This document shows, in pieces, positions 33,141 to 46,800 of a stretch of 64,000 nt of DNA. Within the stretch, counting starts at the first letter, position 1, and each line of letters starts with the position of its first letter. The DNA is from Batillaria attramentaria (taxonomy: Eukaryota > Mollusca > Gastropoda > Batillariidae), in assembly GCA_018292915.2 (NCBI GenBank), contig JACVVK020000088.1:975501-1039500 (forward strand), in the 5' to 3' direction. Position numbers and translations under genes: made by a program. The notes beneath the pieces were generated by a model. That model saw only the letters and a list, made by a program, of their open reading frames with translations. It ran no database searches and had not been told where the DNA came from.

Positions 33141-34429
33141 TTAATTAATTAAATTCTGCTCTGTTCCTACCCGTTGCACACCACATTCACACGACAGTAA
33201 TGGTCAATTTGATGACTTTGGTCATTAGAAGAAGATGCAGAAGACAGCCGTGCTGTGGATTCATTTTTTTCCTTTCTCTAATTGATTATTCCAAAATACA
33301 GGTATAGGCAATAATACATAGCCGGATAGGTAATACAAATATATTCCAATATGTAGGCTAAGAATGGCTCCCATATATAACTCTGATCACACGATGTTAC
33401 AGTTTTTGGTGTAGTATAAGATTTTTGTCCTTCGTATATATGATGTAAGTAAATTCCCACATGGGTCATTTCCTGCCATAGCTGTAAGACAACCAACTTG
33501 TACCCGACCCAGCCAAAACTGTAAGCTGGGCGTGAAAAATAATACCCAGCACACACGTACACATACAGAATGAACCTATTTATTATATGTATAGATAATC
33601 ATATATATGCATGTAATAACTGCATGAAGTCTGCAGTTGAAACTCATTACTAGAAAATGAGTAATCACACCACTTGAGTTAGTACTCATGCATGCTGTGT
33701 CATTCCTTTTAATAATATTATTATTTGTATTATTATTGTTATTATTCTTGTCAAGTTATCATTATTAAATGTACGTTTTTTCAACCTTAATTATGTACAC
33801 TGAGATTATGTTCTTACCTGTGTACTGTTGTACACATAGTAGTCTGTTTTGTACTGCACTGTATCATACTGTGCTTAATATACCTATATGTATTGTCTGT
33901 TCCTGGTATTGATGTACCAATGTATACCTGTAACCCAACTTGTATTGCTTCCTACTACAAAAACACACACAAAATTATTCCAGAACAGATTGATAGAATT
34001 TGACACTCACATAATTATTTCTTTCATACACCCTTTACACACACCAACAATTATTATGAGATGGTAAAACTTCAGACCGTGTAGCAATAAGTACAGTCAC
34101 ATTGTTTATCAAACACTGCCACTGGAGAAATTTGGCAAAGAAACTAGCACCCATAGTTACAGACATGTATCTTTTTTTAATAAGTCGTGCGGCCGGCCTC
34201 TCCTTTTCAGGTTTTTTTTTTTTTTTCATCAAGCTTTTTTTTATTTATTTTTTTCCCAGTTGAATGCTAATCGACAATGTGCACACTTCTCTGCTCTGAA
34301 ATGACAATTCCAACGCCAGTGTCGCATCGCTACTTTGTCCACACTTGTTTTATTCTGGAAATGTTGACTCGCCGATGAGCCGGAGTTTCTCTTTTCTCTG
34401 CGGCGGAGATTTGTAGGTCCTCTCACCTG
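33141..34429. other. Divergent intergenic interval
   Basis: AT-rich, with TTATTATT stretches near 33720 and poly-T near 34210. No coding exon seen. It separates the PTP and contactin promoters by about 1.9 kb. Confidence 0.55.
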
Positions 34430-34542
34430 CCAAAGGTACGCAACTTACGAGGACGCCCGCCATCTTATGGCGGAAGTAAACGAGGGAACGGTAGAGGCGT
34501 TTTCAGTGAACCATTAAATTGTTTTGTGTCAGATAGCAAAAG
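34430..34542 (+). promoter_or_regulatory. Contactin promoter region and non-coding exon 1
   Basis: A YY1-type site (CGCCATCTT) sits in an inverted repeat CGCCAT-CTT-ATGGCG, followed by GCGGAAGT (ETS type). About 80 bases on is AAAAG|GTAAGT, the best donor for a non-coding first exon ending at 34542; the first coding exon begins at 35243. On the minus strand the same block reads ATGGCGGGCGTCCTC|GTAAGT, so an alternative upstream PTP first exon is also possible. The exact start site is not visible. Confidence 0.5.
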
Positions 34543-34952
34543 GTAAGTTTATAAGCAGTAGCGGATGCGTTTGAATTTGTTTATATCGAATAGGAACTTT
34601 ATTTAACCCTAAGTGAAACCGATATTGTCAAAAGTTATCTGGTACACTATATGATTATCTGCGGTAAGTAACATAAATTTGAATGTCGATGGTCGGTACT
34701 AATTGTAGCATGCGTTTTCACCAAGTAATTTAACTTAGTCGAGTATTGATTACTATGAGCCATTTATCATTGAGATAACACTCATCCCCAGTTGATCTAG
34801 ACTGAAGTTTAGGGTTGGGATCCTTGATCGACTGAGGCAAAATAGTAAACTAGGTTGAATGAGGTTCAGGATTAGAAGTCAAAATGACTGAGACTGGGTT
34901 CGGTTTCCGAGTCAGCTTTGTTTCACTTTTCTCTCTCTCTCTCTCTCACACA

Positions 34953-34984
<32 letters not shown>

Positions 34985-35256
34985 TCAGAAACAAACTGAC
35001 CTTCTCCCTCTTCAACTCAGTTCAAGTTTTGGAAGGACCTTTATTTCTTTCTGGTGAACACATTCTTATGAACCATTTAGACAAGCAAGGAGGATACCCA
35101 CTGGTTTAAGTTTGTTGTCAATTATTTTTTAACAAGTAGGAAATTAAGGTCAGTTTACATGCATGGTTGCCTCTAGGAAGAAGGTAAATTACATGTATTA
35201 GTAAATAGAATTATTTTTAAAAAACTATTCGTTATTGTTCAGGATTGCCAGCTAGA

Positions 35257-35323
35257 ATGAGAGTCAGTGTGCTTCTGACGCTGCTTGTGGTTACAACAGT
35301 TCGTTGCCAGGTCTCCTTTACAG
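35257..35323 (+). CDS. Cont: Contactin signal peptide exon
   Basis: Encodes MRVSVLLTLLVVTTVRCQVS plus FT and one base. A positively charged start, a run of Leu/Val and a likely cleavage after Arg-Cys (17) form a clear secretory signal. The exon begins at 35243 after an AG acceptor, with 14 nt of 5' UTR. Confidence 0.9.
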
Positions 35324-38300
35324 GTACAAAGCTGTTTTAGCCAGTACATATACTTAAAATTTTGTAACATTCGTTCATATATTAAAAAAAAAAAAATCAA
35401 TTTTCATTATAAATCATAATGTTTTTGTTGCTTACAGTGCACTGCATGACTGGCTCAGTTTTTATTTGGAGTCTGGAGACTGTCATATTGATAATTTGTT
35501 AATTCAGTAAGGTGCTTTTGGGTATTATGGTACTGCAGGTACAATGTATGTGCATCAAATCATGTGTAAACTTTCCGCTTGTCACGGTTTCAGAGTGTCC
35601 CACTGAGTGGATAAAAAATGGAGACCATTGCTACAGGTTTGTAGGTTACCCACGCCTCAAGTTAAATGGAGCGAGCAGTTTTTGCCAGGTGAGTATACTC
35701 ACGCACGTGCTGCAAACCCTCACACACACACACACACACACACTGACACACATAAGAAACATTCACAAACTCAAACATATTTCTAACACCGGTGACACGT
35801 CATTTCAGTGCCAACAATTTGGCGCCAACATTTAAGCGCCGTGTCTTATCAGCGCCGTACAATTCGACGCCGTACATTTCAGCGCCATACGTTTCAGCCC
35901 GGGGGTGTTGGGGGGGGGGGGGGGGGGGGGGCATTTGTTTTACGTGGTTTAAGTGATGTGAGTGATCATTCATCTACCCCGTTGTGAGTTACAAATCGTG
36001 ATGTGAGTGATCATTCATTTACCCCGTTGTGAGTTACAAATCGTGACTGATCATTCATACAAAAAAGAGCAAGCGATGGTTCAAGCTGACGTTACGCGTC
36101 TTATTGGAGGTCAGGCTCCTGCCCCGAAGCGGCAAAAGTACAAAGGCTTAAAAAAGCGTGTGAAAACCATAATCCTGCAGTACAATGCAGGAGATCGTTC
36201 TCTCATGGACACGATGGAGGGACTTGCATTTGCGTTCATGTTTTAGGCCAGCTAGGCATGTTTTACAATGGAGAGACACCAAATGACCCATTTGGATTTT
36301 AGTGATTTTAATGGACACCAGGGGTTTTAGATAATTTGTCATTAAAGTTTAACTTGTTAAAAAAAATGTGATTAGCTAGTTTATGTGTTTAGCTAGTTCT
36401 CTCTCTCTCTCTCTCATCGTTTGGCGCTGAAATGTACGGCACTGAAATGTACAACGCTGAAATGTACGGCGCTGAAAACTCATCGCGCTGAATTGGTGGT
36501 GCTGAAATGTTGGCGCTGAAATGGTGGCGCTGAAGTGTCATGGAACCTCTAACACCAGCAGGGATGCACACTTACACTTGTGATTTGATTTTTGACAATG
36601 GTTATTTACAGTGTGATAACAGACTTGACTGCATAAATTGAAGCCCAGGCGCCAGCAGAGACTGAGTGATGACAAGCAGAACCAGACCAGATAAAATAGT
36701 TTGTCTTGTGAGTCGTTAATGTAAAAGAGCAATTTTGCATAGTGCGTCTTTTAGACCTTCATTATTCACTGAAACAAAATTTTTTGAATTTCCAGAATGA
36801 TGGTGCTGCTTTGCTGAGTGTGAACAGTCCAACAGAGCATACATTTGTTGTCAATTGGCTAGAAACTTATGATGCTGGCAGGTAGGTAACTTTATATCTC
36901 TGCCGTTTTTACGTTTCAACCATGAGGCTGTGGAAGTGCTTTGACCAGAGTGACCAGAGTGCTCGTTCTTGCCCCGCGCTGGGTTTTCCCGTTTGTATCA
37001 CGCAAACTTTCGATTGACAGCGGTTCACCATGCCTCCGGAAAAAAAAACGACCAAGGCCATCAACTGGTCAAATGCTGTTATCTGTTCTCTCTTTGGGCC
37101 TTTCAGATACAGGTCTGCCAGAGAAAGAGACAGAGATAGAGAAGGCGGAGGAGGAGGATCATCTAGTCATTTCATTTTTTTTTTGGGTCTTGTTTTGTCC
37201 ATTTTTGTAAAGCACTTTGAGGGCCATCTGTTCTCTCTTTGGGCCTTTCACTTGCAGATACAGGTCTGCCAGAGAGAGAGGGAGGGAGGGAGGGAGAATT
37301 TAGTCAGATTTTTTGTTTTCTTATTTTGTAAAGTGCCTTGAGTTAATCTTTGTTATTTTTATTATTATTTGAATAAACCGCTGTTTAAAAAATAATGTCC
37401 TATTGTATTCTGTTTTTCAGGACAAAAATGTCCTATTGATTTTTGTTTTTCAGGACAAATGTCCTATTCCTTTTATGGAGTCCAGGTCATTTGACTGATA
37501 AAGGTGGAAATGGATGTGAATCCCTGGTACCATCCTGTAAAAGTAGATCATAACTTCGTCAAAATATTTTGCAAAAACGAGGACATGTACTAGTATTACT
37601 AGCATCATGGCTTAAACAGTCTACTTTTTTAAAACCCCTCCCTCCTCTCACTCAAACACATGATATATGAATACTCCACCCTCCCCATCCCTGTTGGTGT
37701 GTGTTTTGTTCTATTGTATATCTTTGTTCAACACACATGCACACTGTCATTGTGACAGGGATACCTGGCTGACAAGTGGTGTAGTGACCACACAGGGTGT
37801 TCAGTGGCTTGGGGACGGGACATCAACAAGTTCACTCAATTTCTGGCTGGACACTGCCAGTGAAAGGAAAGATGGCGACACCGTTGGATATGTTTACTCA
37901 AGTGAGTTGTTCAATTTCAGTAAAGTTAGCTTGGATGGGCTGAGATAGGACTGTAATGTTAAATGAGTGTATTCAGCAAGGTATTGTTCCTTGCATAAAG
38001 TTAGTAAGCTAGTCAGCTATTTTGTGAACCCACAAGATGCTGTTAAATTTGATTAAATTAAGTGGGGAAAAAGTAGAATGCCTGGGAAAGATAAAACTTA
38101 AAGAGATAAAGATAAAAGGAAAAAGCAGGCTCTGATGCAGAAAAAAAGGCTACCATTAAAGATACATACTGCAGCTTGTTTAAGCTTATTGATCCACCTA
38201 AGCTTATTATGGTGACAGAATATGGTCTCATTTAGATGTGAGCTAAATCTGAGCCCTTTCTGGGCCGTCGTTGCCAAGATACGAGTCAAAATGCACGTCT

Positions 38301-41300
38301 ATCGGCTATAATGCGTTACAGTGAATGTTTAGAGCCATATACGGTCATTGGTATCACATGACACCTAAATACCCTACAACTGTAAACACGTACATGATGC
38401 AGGCTGGCAGTGCATTCTGGTTCAGTCCCGTGTAGTCACAGGTCAGCGCTAGGCCCATGAAGTCAGTCTGACCTACTTGCGGCAGCGTGCCTCTCGGAAC
38501 ACCCGACGACAATTTTGCGATTTTCTTGCCTAGCACGTGTGTGAAGTACTGGCACAGCTAATGCAGAAGCAATACTAACTGACGACATGGTGAAATATAA
38601 TGTTAACAGGCACATCTGGGTGACCGTCTGAAGGGACGTCACCAGTTTGTGAGGAGCAGACGAAATCATAATGGCCGTGGCTGTACTCGGTGCATCCTAC
38701 ATGTAAATTTGAGCATGGAATACAGTTCATATGGGGTCACTGGCAACATTACAAGTTTACCGAGCTCTAAGATAGCCTTTGGGAAGACCACTGGCCCAAC
38801 AGTGGCGGCGTCTGTGCGAAACACTTTTTGACACAGTGGGAGTTGATCAAGCTTCGGTATGTAACTTTAAGAAGATCCACATTGGTATTTGGTTACTGCT
38901 ACTGTTTAGACGTTCTCAGTATGAAACCACTGAACCATAATTCATGTACATGTATGTTCCTTTTTTATGAGAAAAATATTGTTTTAATCTTTGTTTTGCA
39001 GATGTTACGTATGAATGGGGGATTGCAGATGATAGCAAAAATTCCTCTTTTGTGTGTGAAATCGCACTTGCAGACATCTACAAGATTGTTGAAGATGACA
39101 GGGATTTTGGTGAGTGGAGTTTGTGTTTACTGGGTCTTATTGGTATTGTTTCATATCTGTAATGTTTGTGTTGATGTATTCCTGTCAGTGTTTTGTTCCG
39201 TTTTGTTGAGTACTCCAAGGAGTACTATGTAGTATGAATGCGGTTACTTCTCTTTACCAGGGCTCCCTAAAAGCTACAGACCTAAAGGGTCCACTGACCC
39301 CCAGTTCAAAATTTTTGGGGGTCTTTGTACCTCCACTTTCAATTTTTAAAGGGCCAGAATCTTTTCTCAAGTTTTTTAGTGCATGGAATTATAAATTCAG
39401 TAAATACTGCTGAACACAGAAGGTGTCAGTGTGTGTGTGTTTGTGCAAAACTGAATTTTATCAACCCCAAATCGTATAATTAAATGAAGTGGGTACAATT
39501 CAGTTTTGTACACTAAGTTTTGCTGCTCTGTGCCGACTCTGATGCGACATCTGAATCATCGTAGCTATGCGACGCCGAAGTGCACCCGGGCCGGGCGAGG
39601 GCTCGAGCCCCTCCACAACTTTTCCACTGACGAAAAGCGGTCCATAGTCTTTTGAACTTTCACTTTTTTCGGTGGCATGATTCGTCACAAAAAGCAAATC
39701 CGATCGGTTACAAGAGCAATGACTCAAAAATCTTTCGTCCATGGTTTCGACATCGCACGTACGCCGGACGTTTCAGTGCGCTGAGGGAAAAGATGGGGCA
39801 CGTTCACTACGCATAAGGGGCTGTAGAAGCCACCGATCTGCAGCAGTAGACAGTTAACGCCTGCGAGCGTTAAACAGAACCAAAAACAGAACCGAACTGA
39901 ACGCGGCCAAGGCAAGGGAGAACACTCATTCGATCACAACAAGCCTATAAGCGTACGCACGGTAGTGCAGAGGTAGTGCGTCAAGCTAAGCACAGATTGC
40001 GTTCATAATGCTTCAACGTACCCCGTCGAATTTTTTTTAGGACGTAAATTTTTACTTCAATGCGTAAATTACGCACAGACACACAGTTTAGGGAGCACTG
40101 CTTTACTAAAGAACACAGTCTAAACCAAAATGGCAGTGAAGTAGAGAGTTCCTGTTCTGTAGCTGTGAACCATTCAAAGCTGATCAGCTCCCTGTTATTT
40201 CTAAAGGCAGATACGATTTGTAATTCATGACCACCTAGGGGCATACAGGCCATGTCAATTGTCATAAAGCAAGCTGCAGTTTGACAATGAGGAAAGTAAG
40301 GTAAGTAACAGGTATTATCCCTTGCTTTCCCAGCACAGTGAATATAGATACATGTAGTTAAACAGAAAATCAGGGAAGATCAGGGAATTCCAAACCAAAA
40401 TTTGGCAATCAGTTTTTTTTTGTTTTGTTTTTTTTAAACCAGGGAATCCCTCCCTCCACCCCTCCCCCTACACCAGAAAGAAGTACAATTGGAAAGAAGC
40501 AAAAATCCATAACCGCCTGTCTTGGCAGGGATGCAGATCCTCTAAAAGGCAAAGGGTTTTCATTACCTCCATTGCAAAACAGTGAGGGTTTTTTCTACCC
40601 TCACCGCATTTTCTAGAGGGTTTTTCATACCCTTTCAGAAAATATTTGAGGGTACATACACGTGTATAAGCCACCACACTCTTGGTACATGTACTAATAA
40701 TACTACAAAAATATATATAATAATTACTGTGTGCAGTTGATGACTACAGTGTACAATGTGACGATACGCACTGACAGAAAAAAGCGTACATGCTCATACC
40801 CTCAGTGCAGTGATGGTGTGCGTGTTCATACCCTCAGCTCAAGATTTGATTACGTGATTTTCAACCTGAAGAGGTATTATACTCTCAGCTGTACGTGATC
40901 TGCATCCCTGCTTGGTGTTTAGAAACAAAGCACTGGATTGAAGCCTCTTCCCAGTAAGAAGAGGAGCTTGTTGAGGAGCTGAGCTGTGTCGGTGTACACG
41001 TTCTCAAGAAGGTTACAAGTAAATCCAGTCCTTTTGTTTATTGTTGTTGTTGATGTTGTTTTACATGTATGTATTTTCCTTTCAGATTATGGGTTGGAAA
41101 TCGAGAATCCAGACCTTGCACCCAAAGGTCCAAAGTTTCTTGCAGAACCTGTGGACACAACAATTTTGTCAGCCACCACTGCTGCCTATTTAGATTGCCT
41201 GGCAACCGGCATCCCAAAGCCAGAGTATTCCTGGCTGAGGAGCAGTGGCAACACCATGGCTCCCTTGAGAACTGGTCCAGGCACACGCTACTCCTTGACT

Positions 41301-43836
41301 GGTGGTCGTCTTACCATTGATTTTCCTGTTGAAGCAGATGAGGGCACATACCAGTGTGTAGCATCCAATGAGTTTGGGTCCATCCTAAGCACCCCTGTCA
41401 CGTTATCATTTGGAAGTAAGTTGTACTTCAGTATATCTGCCTACAGCAGGACAGTAAATGATTGTCAGCATCACTCTCAGGTTTCCTTTTTACACTTTTG
41501 ACAGTGTTTGTATAAGAATCTTAAAGAGCACAGATTTCAGGCATTGTTTGATTCTGCAAACAAGTTTTCTTTAATGTGTTGTATGTTAGTTTAGATATGT
41601 GGTGTGTTATTGTGACAGGTACTTTAGAAGAAATATTTGCACACTTTGTAAGTTGTTACCTTTATAGCAAGAAGGTTCAGCGCTAGTTGAGCACTAGGCA
41701 ATACACATATGTTGCTGATTTTATCAACAAAGGCAAGAAATTAGTGGAATTAACCAAATCTTTGTGAGGTGATCAGTAAACAATGCTTTTACAGGTTTGG
41801 GAGAATTCTCTAACGTTCCTACAGCTGATGTGTATGGGGAACTTTATGATGGTGCTGTCATTGAGTGTCCGTCGATAAACTATCGGCCAGGTAAGCAAAC
41901 AGTCTGTTCATTAAATCATATAATGATACAGCAGATACTGATTGATTAATTAATGATACTGATTAAGTGGACGTTTTACTGAGATCGAATACTATTTTTG
42001 TGTAATATGTTGTGATATGAGTTGACCTACATTTTCCTTTTTGAGAGTGAAAGTCTAGCAGAAGACTACACCATACCTGTTACTTTCTGTGGCTTGTGTC
42101 TGAAAGTGCCATCTCATCGAATTGTTTTTGTATGATCTGTCCTGTTCAGCTGTCAGCTACCAATGGTTCAAGAATGATATCACAAGCTTCATTCGACCAG
42201 AAGTTCAGGACCACACTTTCATCTCCAACAATGGCAAACTTTACTTCTCTGAGCTGGCTTCCTCTGATGATGCTATTTACTACTGTGTCGTCTCCCTTAC
42301 CAGTCAGGGTGGTACAGGAAACTACATTGGAGCGTCTCGTGATGAAAGCCGTACCAGTTTAGGGTTTCGACTCCATGTGACGTCAGGAGGTTAGTATTGA
42401 GTACATGCTGATCAGGTAGCACACACATTGCTAAATCTTGATAAAGGGGTTGGCCGATAAAATTGGACACATTTCATTTCCTTGCAATTTTAGCAGGATA
42501 GCTATATTTTCCTTTTGTCCTTTTCTCCACCCCTCACACCCAGATTCTGTATTATTAAGTATTTGCCAGATTAGTACATGTAATACAGTTAACTGCTTTT
42601 GGGTGACCTCTGGTTTGAGCGACCGCTTGTAGTTTAAGATACATGTTCACTCATACTGACGTGCGCGATATTTCAGTGATTTGACAGGTGTAAGAGACAA
42701 CGGGACTGGCAGACTTTTAGCGGAAGAGGTGACCATCACCCACTTAACTGCAGTTGTGTTTCGGGGCCACAATGCCTTTCAACTGCAATGATGTGCTAAT
42801 TGCACTTAGCTGTCTTAGTAGGGGGTGTGCCATGCGACCGCTGGGCAGGGTAGTGTCGGTCCAAGTGCTGTGGGCGGTTGGTTGTACATCGGCTGCCGGT
42901 GAAGTGCAAACAAAGCCAGCGCTGGTTGCCTAAAACAGGCAGGCGGTCGTTTTGCAAGCAGAATAGCGGGCGGGAATAGCATACTGCAGACGGTCGTTCA
43001 TTGGAGATGCAGTTTAAAAAAAAAAAAAAAATCATTTTCTAGTGCTTCCAAGAAGAAATTTTTGTGCCTTTGTAGTTACTTGTGAAGTTATTGTTCATCT
43101 TGCTTTCTGAAAGTGGCCAGTATTTTACTCGCCATGGCAGTTGGGAAAAAATTGCTGGAAAGTAAGATTAAACAATCTATTAATGAAGTGCACCAAATTG
43201 AAAGCAGACAAGCCGTCGACTTCGGTTGCATCGGAGGCATAGACATCTTCTGGTCTAAAGAGCACAAAACCAACAGCAGCTGAGTGCTTGATTCTTCTGA
43301 AGTGGAAGAAAGACCTTTTTAAAACTGTCTTTAACTTTTCTAGTGTGGCTGGTAAAAAGTTAGATTACTGTAATTCTGTCATGTATGGAATCTCCTCTGA
43401 GCAAATGCAAAGGCTACAGCGCGTGCAAAACAACGCCGCTCGCCTTATTCTTAGAAAACGCAGAAGAGACCATGCCACTCCCCTTCTGAAACAGCTGCAC
43501 TGGCTTCCAATCCCTTTCCGCATCCAGTTCAAGATTGCAACACTGGCGTACCGCCATTTCGATGGCTCTCTCCCTCTGTACCTGTCTGAAATGCTTACAA
43601 CCTACCAACCCTCCCGTACTCTCCGTTCATCATCAGAAAAACTGTTAAAGGTTCCAAGAACAACTCTGAAGTCAGCTGGCGAACGTTCATTTTCTTACGC
43701 CGCCCCCACTGTCTGGAACGCTTTACCTGTCACCATTAGGGACCTTCCCACGCTGACTCAATTTAAGGCCCATTTGAAGACCTACCTCTTTAGGCAAGCT
43801 TTCGAGCTGTAGACCGACCACTGTTTCATCGGCACT

Positions 43837-43891
<55 letters not shown>

Positions 43892-46800
43892 CGCAAAGAG
43901 TGTTTCGTAGAAAACAGACAGGCGCTATATAAACTGTATTCATTATTATTATTATTATTAAGTTTGAGTCACTGGCCAAAGGCTAGTGTGCCAAAAAGTC
44001 AGACTTTTAGGGTTGTCTTTAGCATTTCTGCTTGTTTGTCTTTTAACAGGGAACAGCCAGTTTCAGCCTGTTATCCAGAATGATTTCATAAAGGTGTATC
44101 CAGGCAATCCGAAACGAGGGCAGACCATTGAAATGGAGTGTTTTGCCCAGGGCACGTAAGTCAGTCCAGTGCTGTTACTGTTTCATTGCCTTTGTAACCA
44201 CTCTTTTGTTTAGGACCTGAGCATACCAACTTTTGTGTGCATCTGCTAAAATAGTGTGCCATTTATTTCAGGATGTAATGCTTGGCATGACATCGTGAAA
44301 ATCATGTTTGAGAATATCAGTTTGTTTTGCATGCAGAAAATATCCATCAGTTGTTTCTGGTCAACAGGTGTATTATTGTTTAGCATGTTCCTGCAGACAA
44401 GCTGTAGAGTCTACAGGCTAGTACCAGTAGCATTGTATACTTTAATATCACTTCTACAGTGTATATTATCAGCAACTGGTGTCAGCCTGTTCACTGTCTC
44501 TGCCCAAGCTATTAGTACAAACTGTTCTTACCCATGCCTCATTTTATTTGAAACATCTTGTCTGCAGAGGCCCTCTTGTGTATATCTGGTACCGTGATGG
44601 GAAAGAAATGCCACGAACAGCCAGCTTTTCTGAGACAAAAAGGGTTATGAGGATAGAGAATGTGCAGATTGAAGATGGTGGCCAGTACCGATGCCGGGTT
44701 GACAGTCGCACTACGAACCTCTTTGCTGAGAAGAATTACACATTGGACATCCAAGGTTGGCCCTGTAGTTATATTCAGTATAGTAATTTTCATCTGGTAT
44801 CTGGATTCAAAGGGTCCTTACAGGTGATTACAAGCCTTGACAGATTGAATTTCTCAGATAAGGTCTTTCAAGCGCTTACATATGCATCACAGTACTTACA
44901 AGTCCTGACAACAAGAAAAATCGTGGATAAGAGGTGCCAACCATTATAGATTAGCTATATTATTTTCTGGTTTGATATGTGAAAAATACAGATGAGAACT
45001 ATTTTTTAGTGATTACCATTTCAAAATGTGCCTTGAACACACGTGGACAGTAGTAAGCTTTGAACTGCAAGTTGTGGCCAATCACAGTTCAAATTCTCGA
45101 ATATGCAGCCACTTGTAGAGTCTCACAACGCAAGTGAAGGACAAGATGGCGCACAGAGAAGCATTCTAACCAACACAGCTTCGGCTAAACACAACCTGAT
45201 TGTAGGGTTTACGGAAAGAATGGTGTCATGGTGGTTTCGATGATAGCTGAGATGGGTCGTTCGTGACTCAGAAAACGAAAGGAGAAGTTGTCGGCAGTCG
45301 TAAACATGCGGCTCAGACGTGGGTGTGTGAAAAAAAAAAGATGGCCCAGATGAAGAAACTCCAGTGACAATGACAGGTACATTGTTTGGTGATTTTCTTT
45401 AGAAGTGCATCATTCCAGTAAGTACACCAGTTTGCTCCAGCTGATTCGTGCCCCGTTCTACATGTTACGATGATGTATTCCAATCCAGTCCAAGCTGATC
45501 TGATCTGATCGCTAGGAAGTATAGCAGCACTTGAACCAAAATGCGCATCACCTTCCTCTTCTGACTGGAATTTTCCCAAGTCAGTCATGCTGCACCAGTT
45601 AATGATGTCTCAGACTGTTTGCTAGTTAGTCAGTGACACCGACATATATATATTATCAGTTCTGCCTAGTCTGCTGATAGGGTCATTCAGGGGGTTTATG
45701 TTGAGTAGATGTTATTAATATGATTTTTAAAAATGTCAATAAATAGTAATAATTGTTTTTAAAGTTACCTTTGAAGCTTGAAAGTTTGCAATTTTGTATG
45801 AATATTTTGAATAAATCAGAAGTTAAGTTTGTTCAATCACACATGGAGGTAATGGTCACTGTAAGCAATATACACTGTATACCAGGATGATTTCTGGTCC
45901 CATATTTAGAGGGTCTTCTTCTACCTGCTCACAATCAACTGGTTGATTATTATAGCAGGGTTGGGGTCTGCGCAAATAAGAAAACAGGGGGGGGGGGGGG
46001 GGGGGAGATGGGCGGGGTGTTATTACTGTACACAAAAATGTCAAGAGTGCTGGCCGTTGCTACCTCTACAGGTAGACTGTTCCAGTCCCGAATGGTCTTG
46101 GGAAAGAACGAGGACTGGCGGTAGCTTGTGCGGCATTGTATTTGTTGGAACTGCAGATGATGTCCTCTTCTCTGCCTCTGTGGCGCTGGGATGAGCTTAG
46201 ATTTGTCCACGCAGACCTTGTCGTGCACAATCTTGTATTTTTTTAAATTTTTAAATTTCGTCTTAGGAAGCCCAGCGTCTTATTTGCCTTAGGACAAATG
46301 CTGTCTATATGAATGTCCCAGCCCAGGTCAGGCCCCATGGGCTCGCCTTCACGCGGCGGGGCTGATTTCGCCAAGCTTGCCCACCCCTTTTGCTCTTTCT
46401 TTACTCTTGTTTCTGCCTCCATCGGTCCATTCACCTGTCTTTTGCTCTCTTAAAATCTCCTCCGGGGGGAGGTCAGTAAGCGGGTGTCTGCTGACCCTTG
46501 GTCCAGTGAGACATCTGAGGGTCGTTTCTGAAGGCCGACTTCACTGGATTCCCCCCACCTGGTGTTCAGCCTGGCGGGCTTTGTTCGCAGCGCCCTGCTG
46601 GTGCTGCTGAACACCCGTCATGTTGAAGACCTTCACAACGCACCCCTCTCTGGTGCGTTGTTTTCCCAAACCGCCTCACGGCGGGGAGGTTCCATGTTGG
46701 AGCGGTCTGTTCTCCAACTGCCTCCCAGGCATGTTGTCTTCATTGGCAACTAAGGAATTTTCCTTCCTACCTCTCTGTCTATTCCTCACCAACCCATTCA

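Noticed and set aside
34035..34426. Minus-strand frames upstream of the contactin promoter as a PTP N-terminus
   Set aside because: No PTP homology and no splice link in phase; the homologous N-terminus is at 32406.
38190..38830. A possible additional mobile element in contactin intron 5
   Set aside because: GC-richer block with GAGCCCTTTCTGGGCC, but no terminal repeats, target duplication or second copy could be found.
45856..46228. An independent gene in contactin intron 11
   Set aside because: The peptide SSFFPKTIRDWNSLP is a LINE C-terminal motif and belongs to the split reverse-transcriptase fragment.
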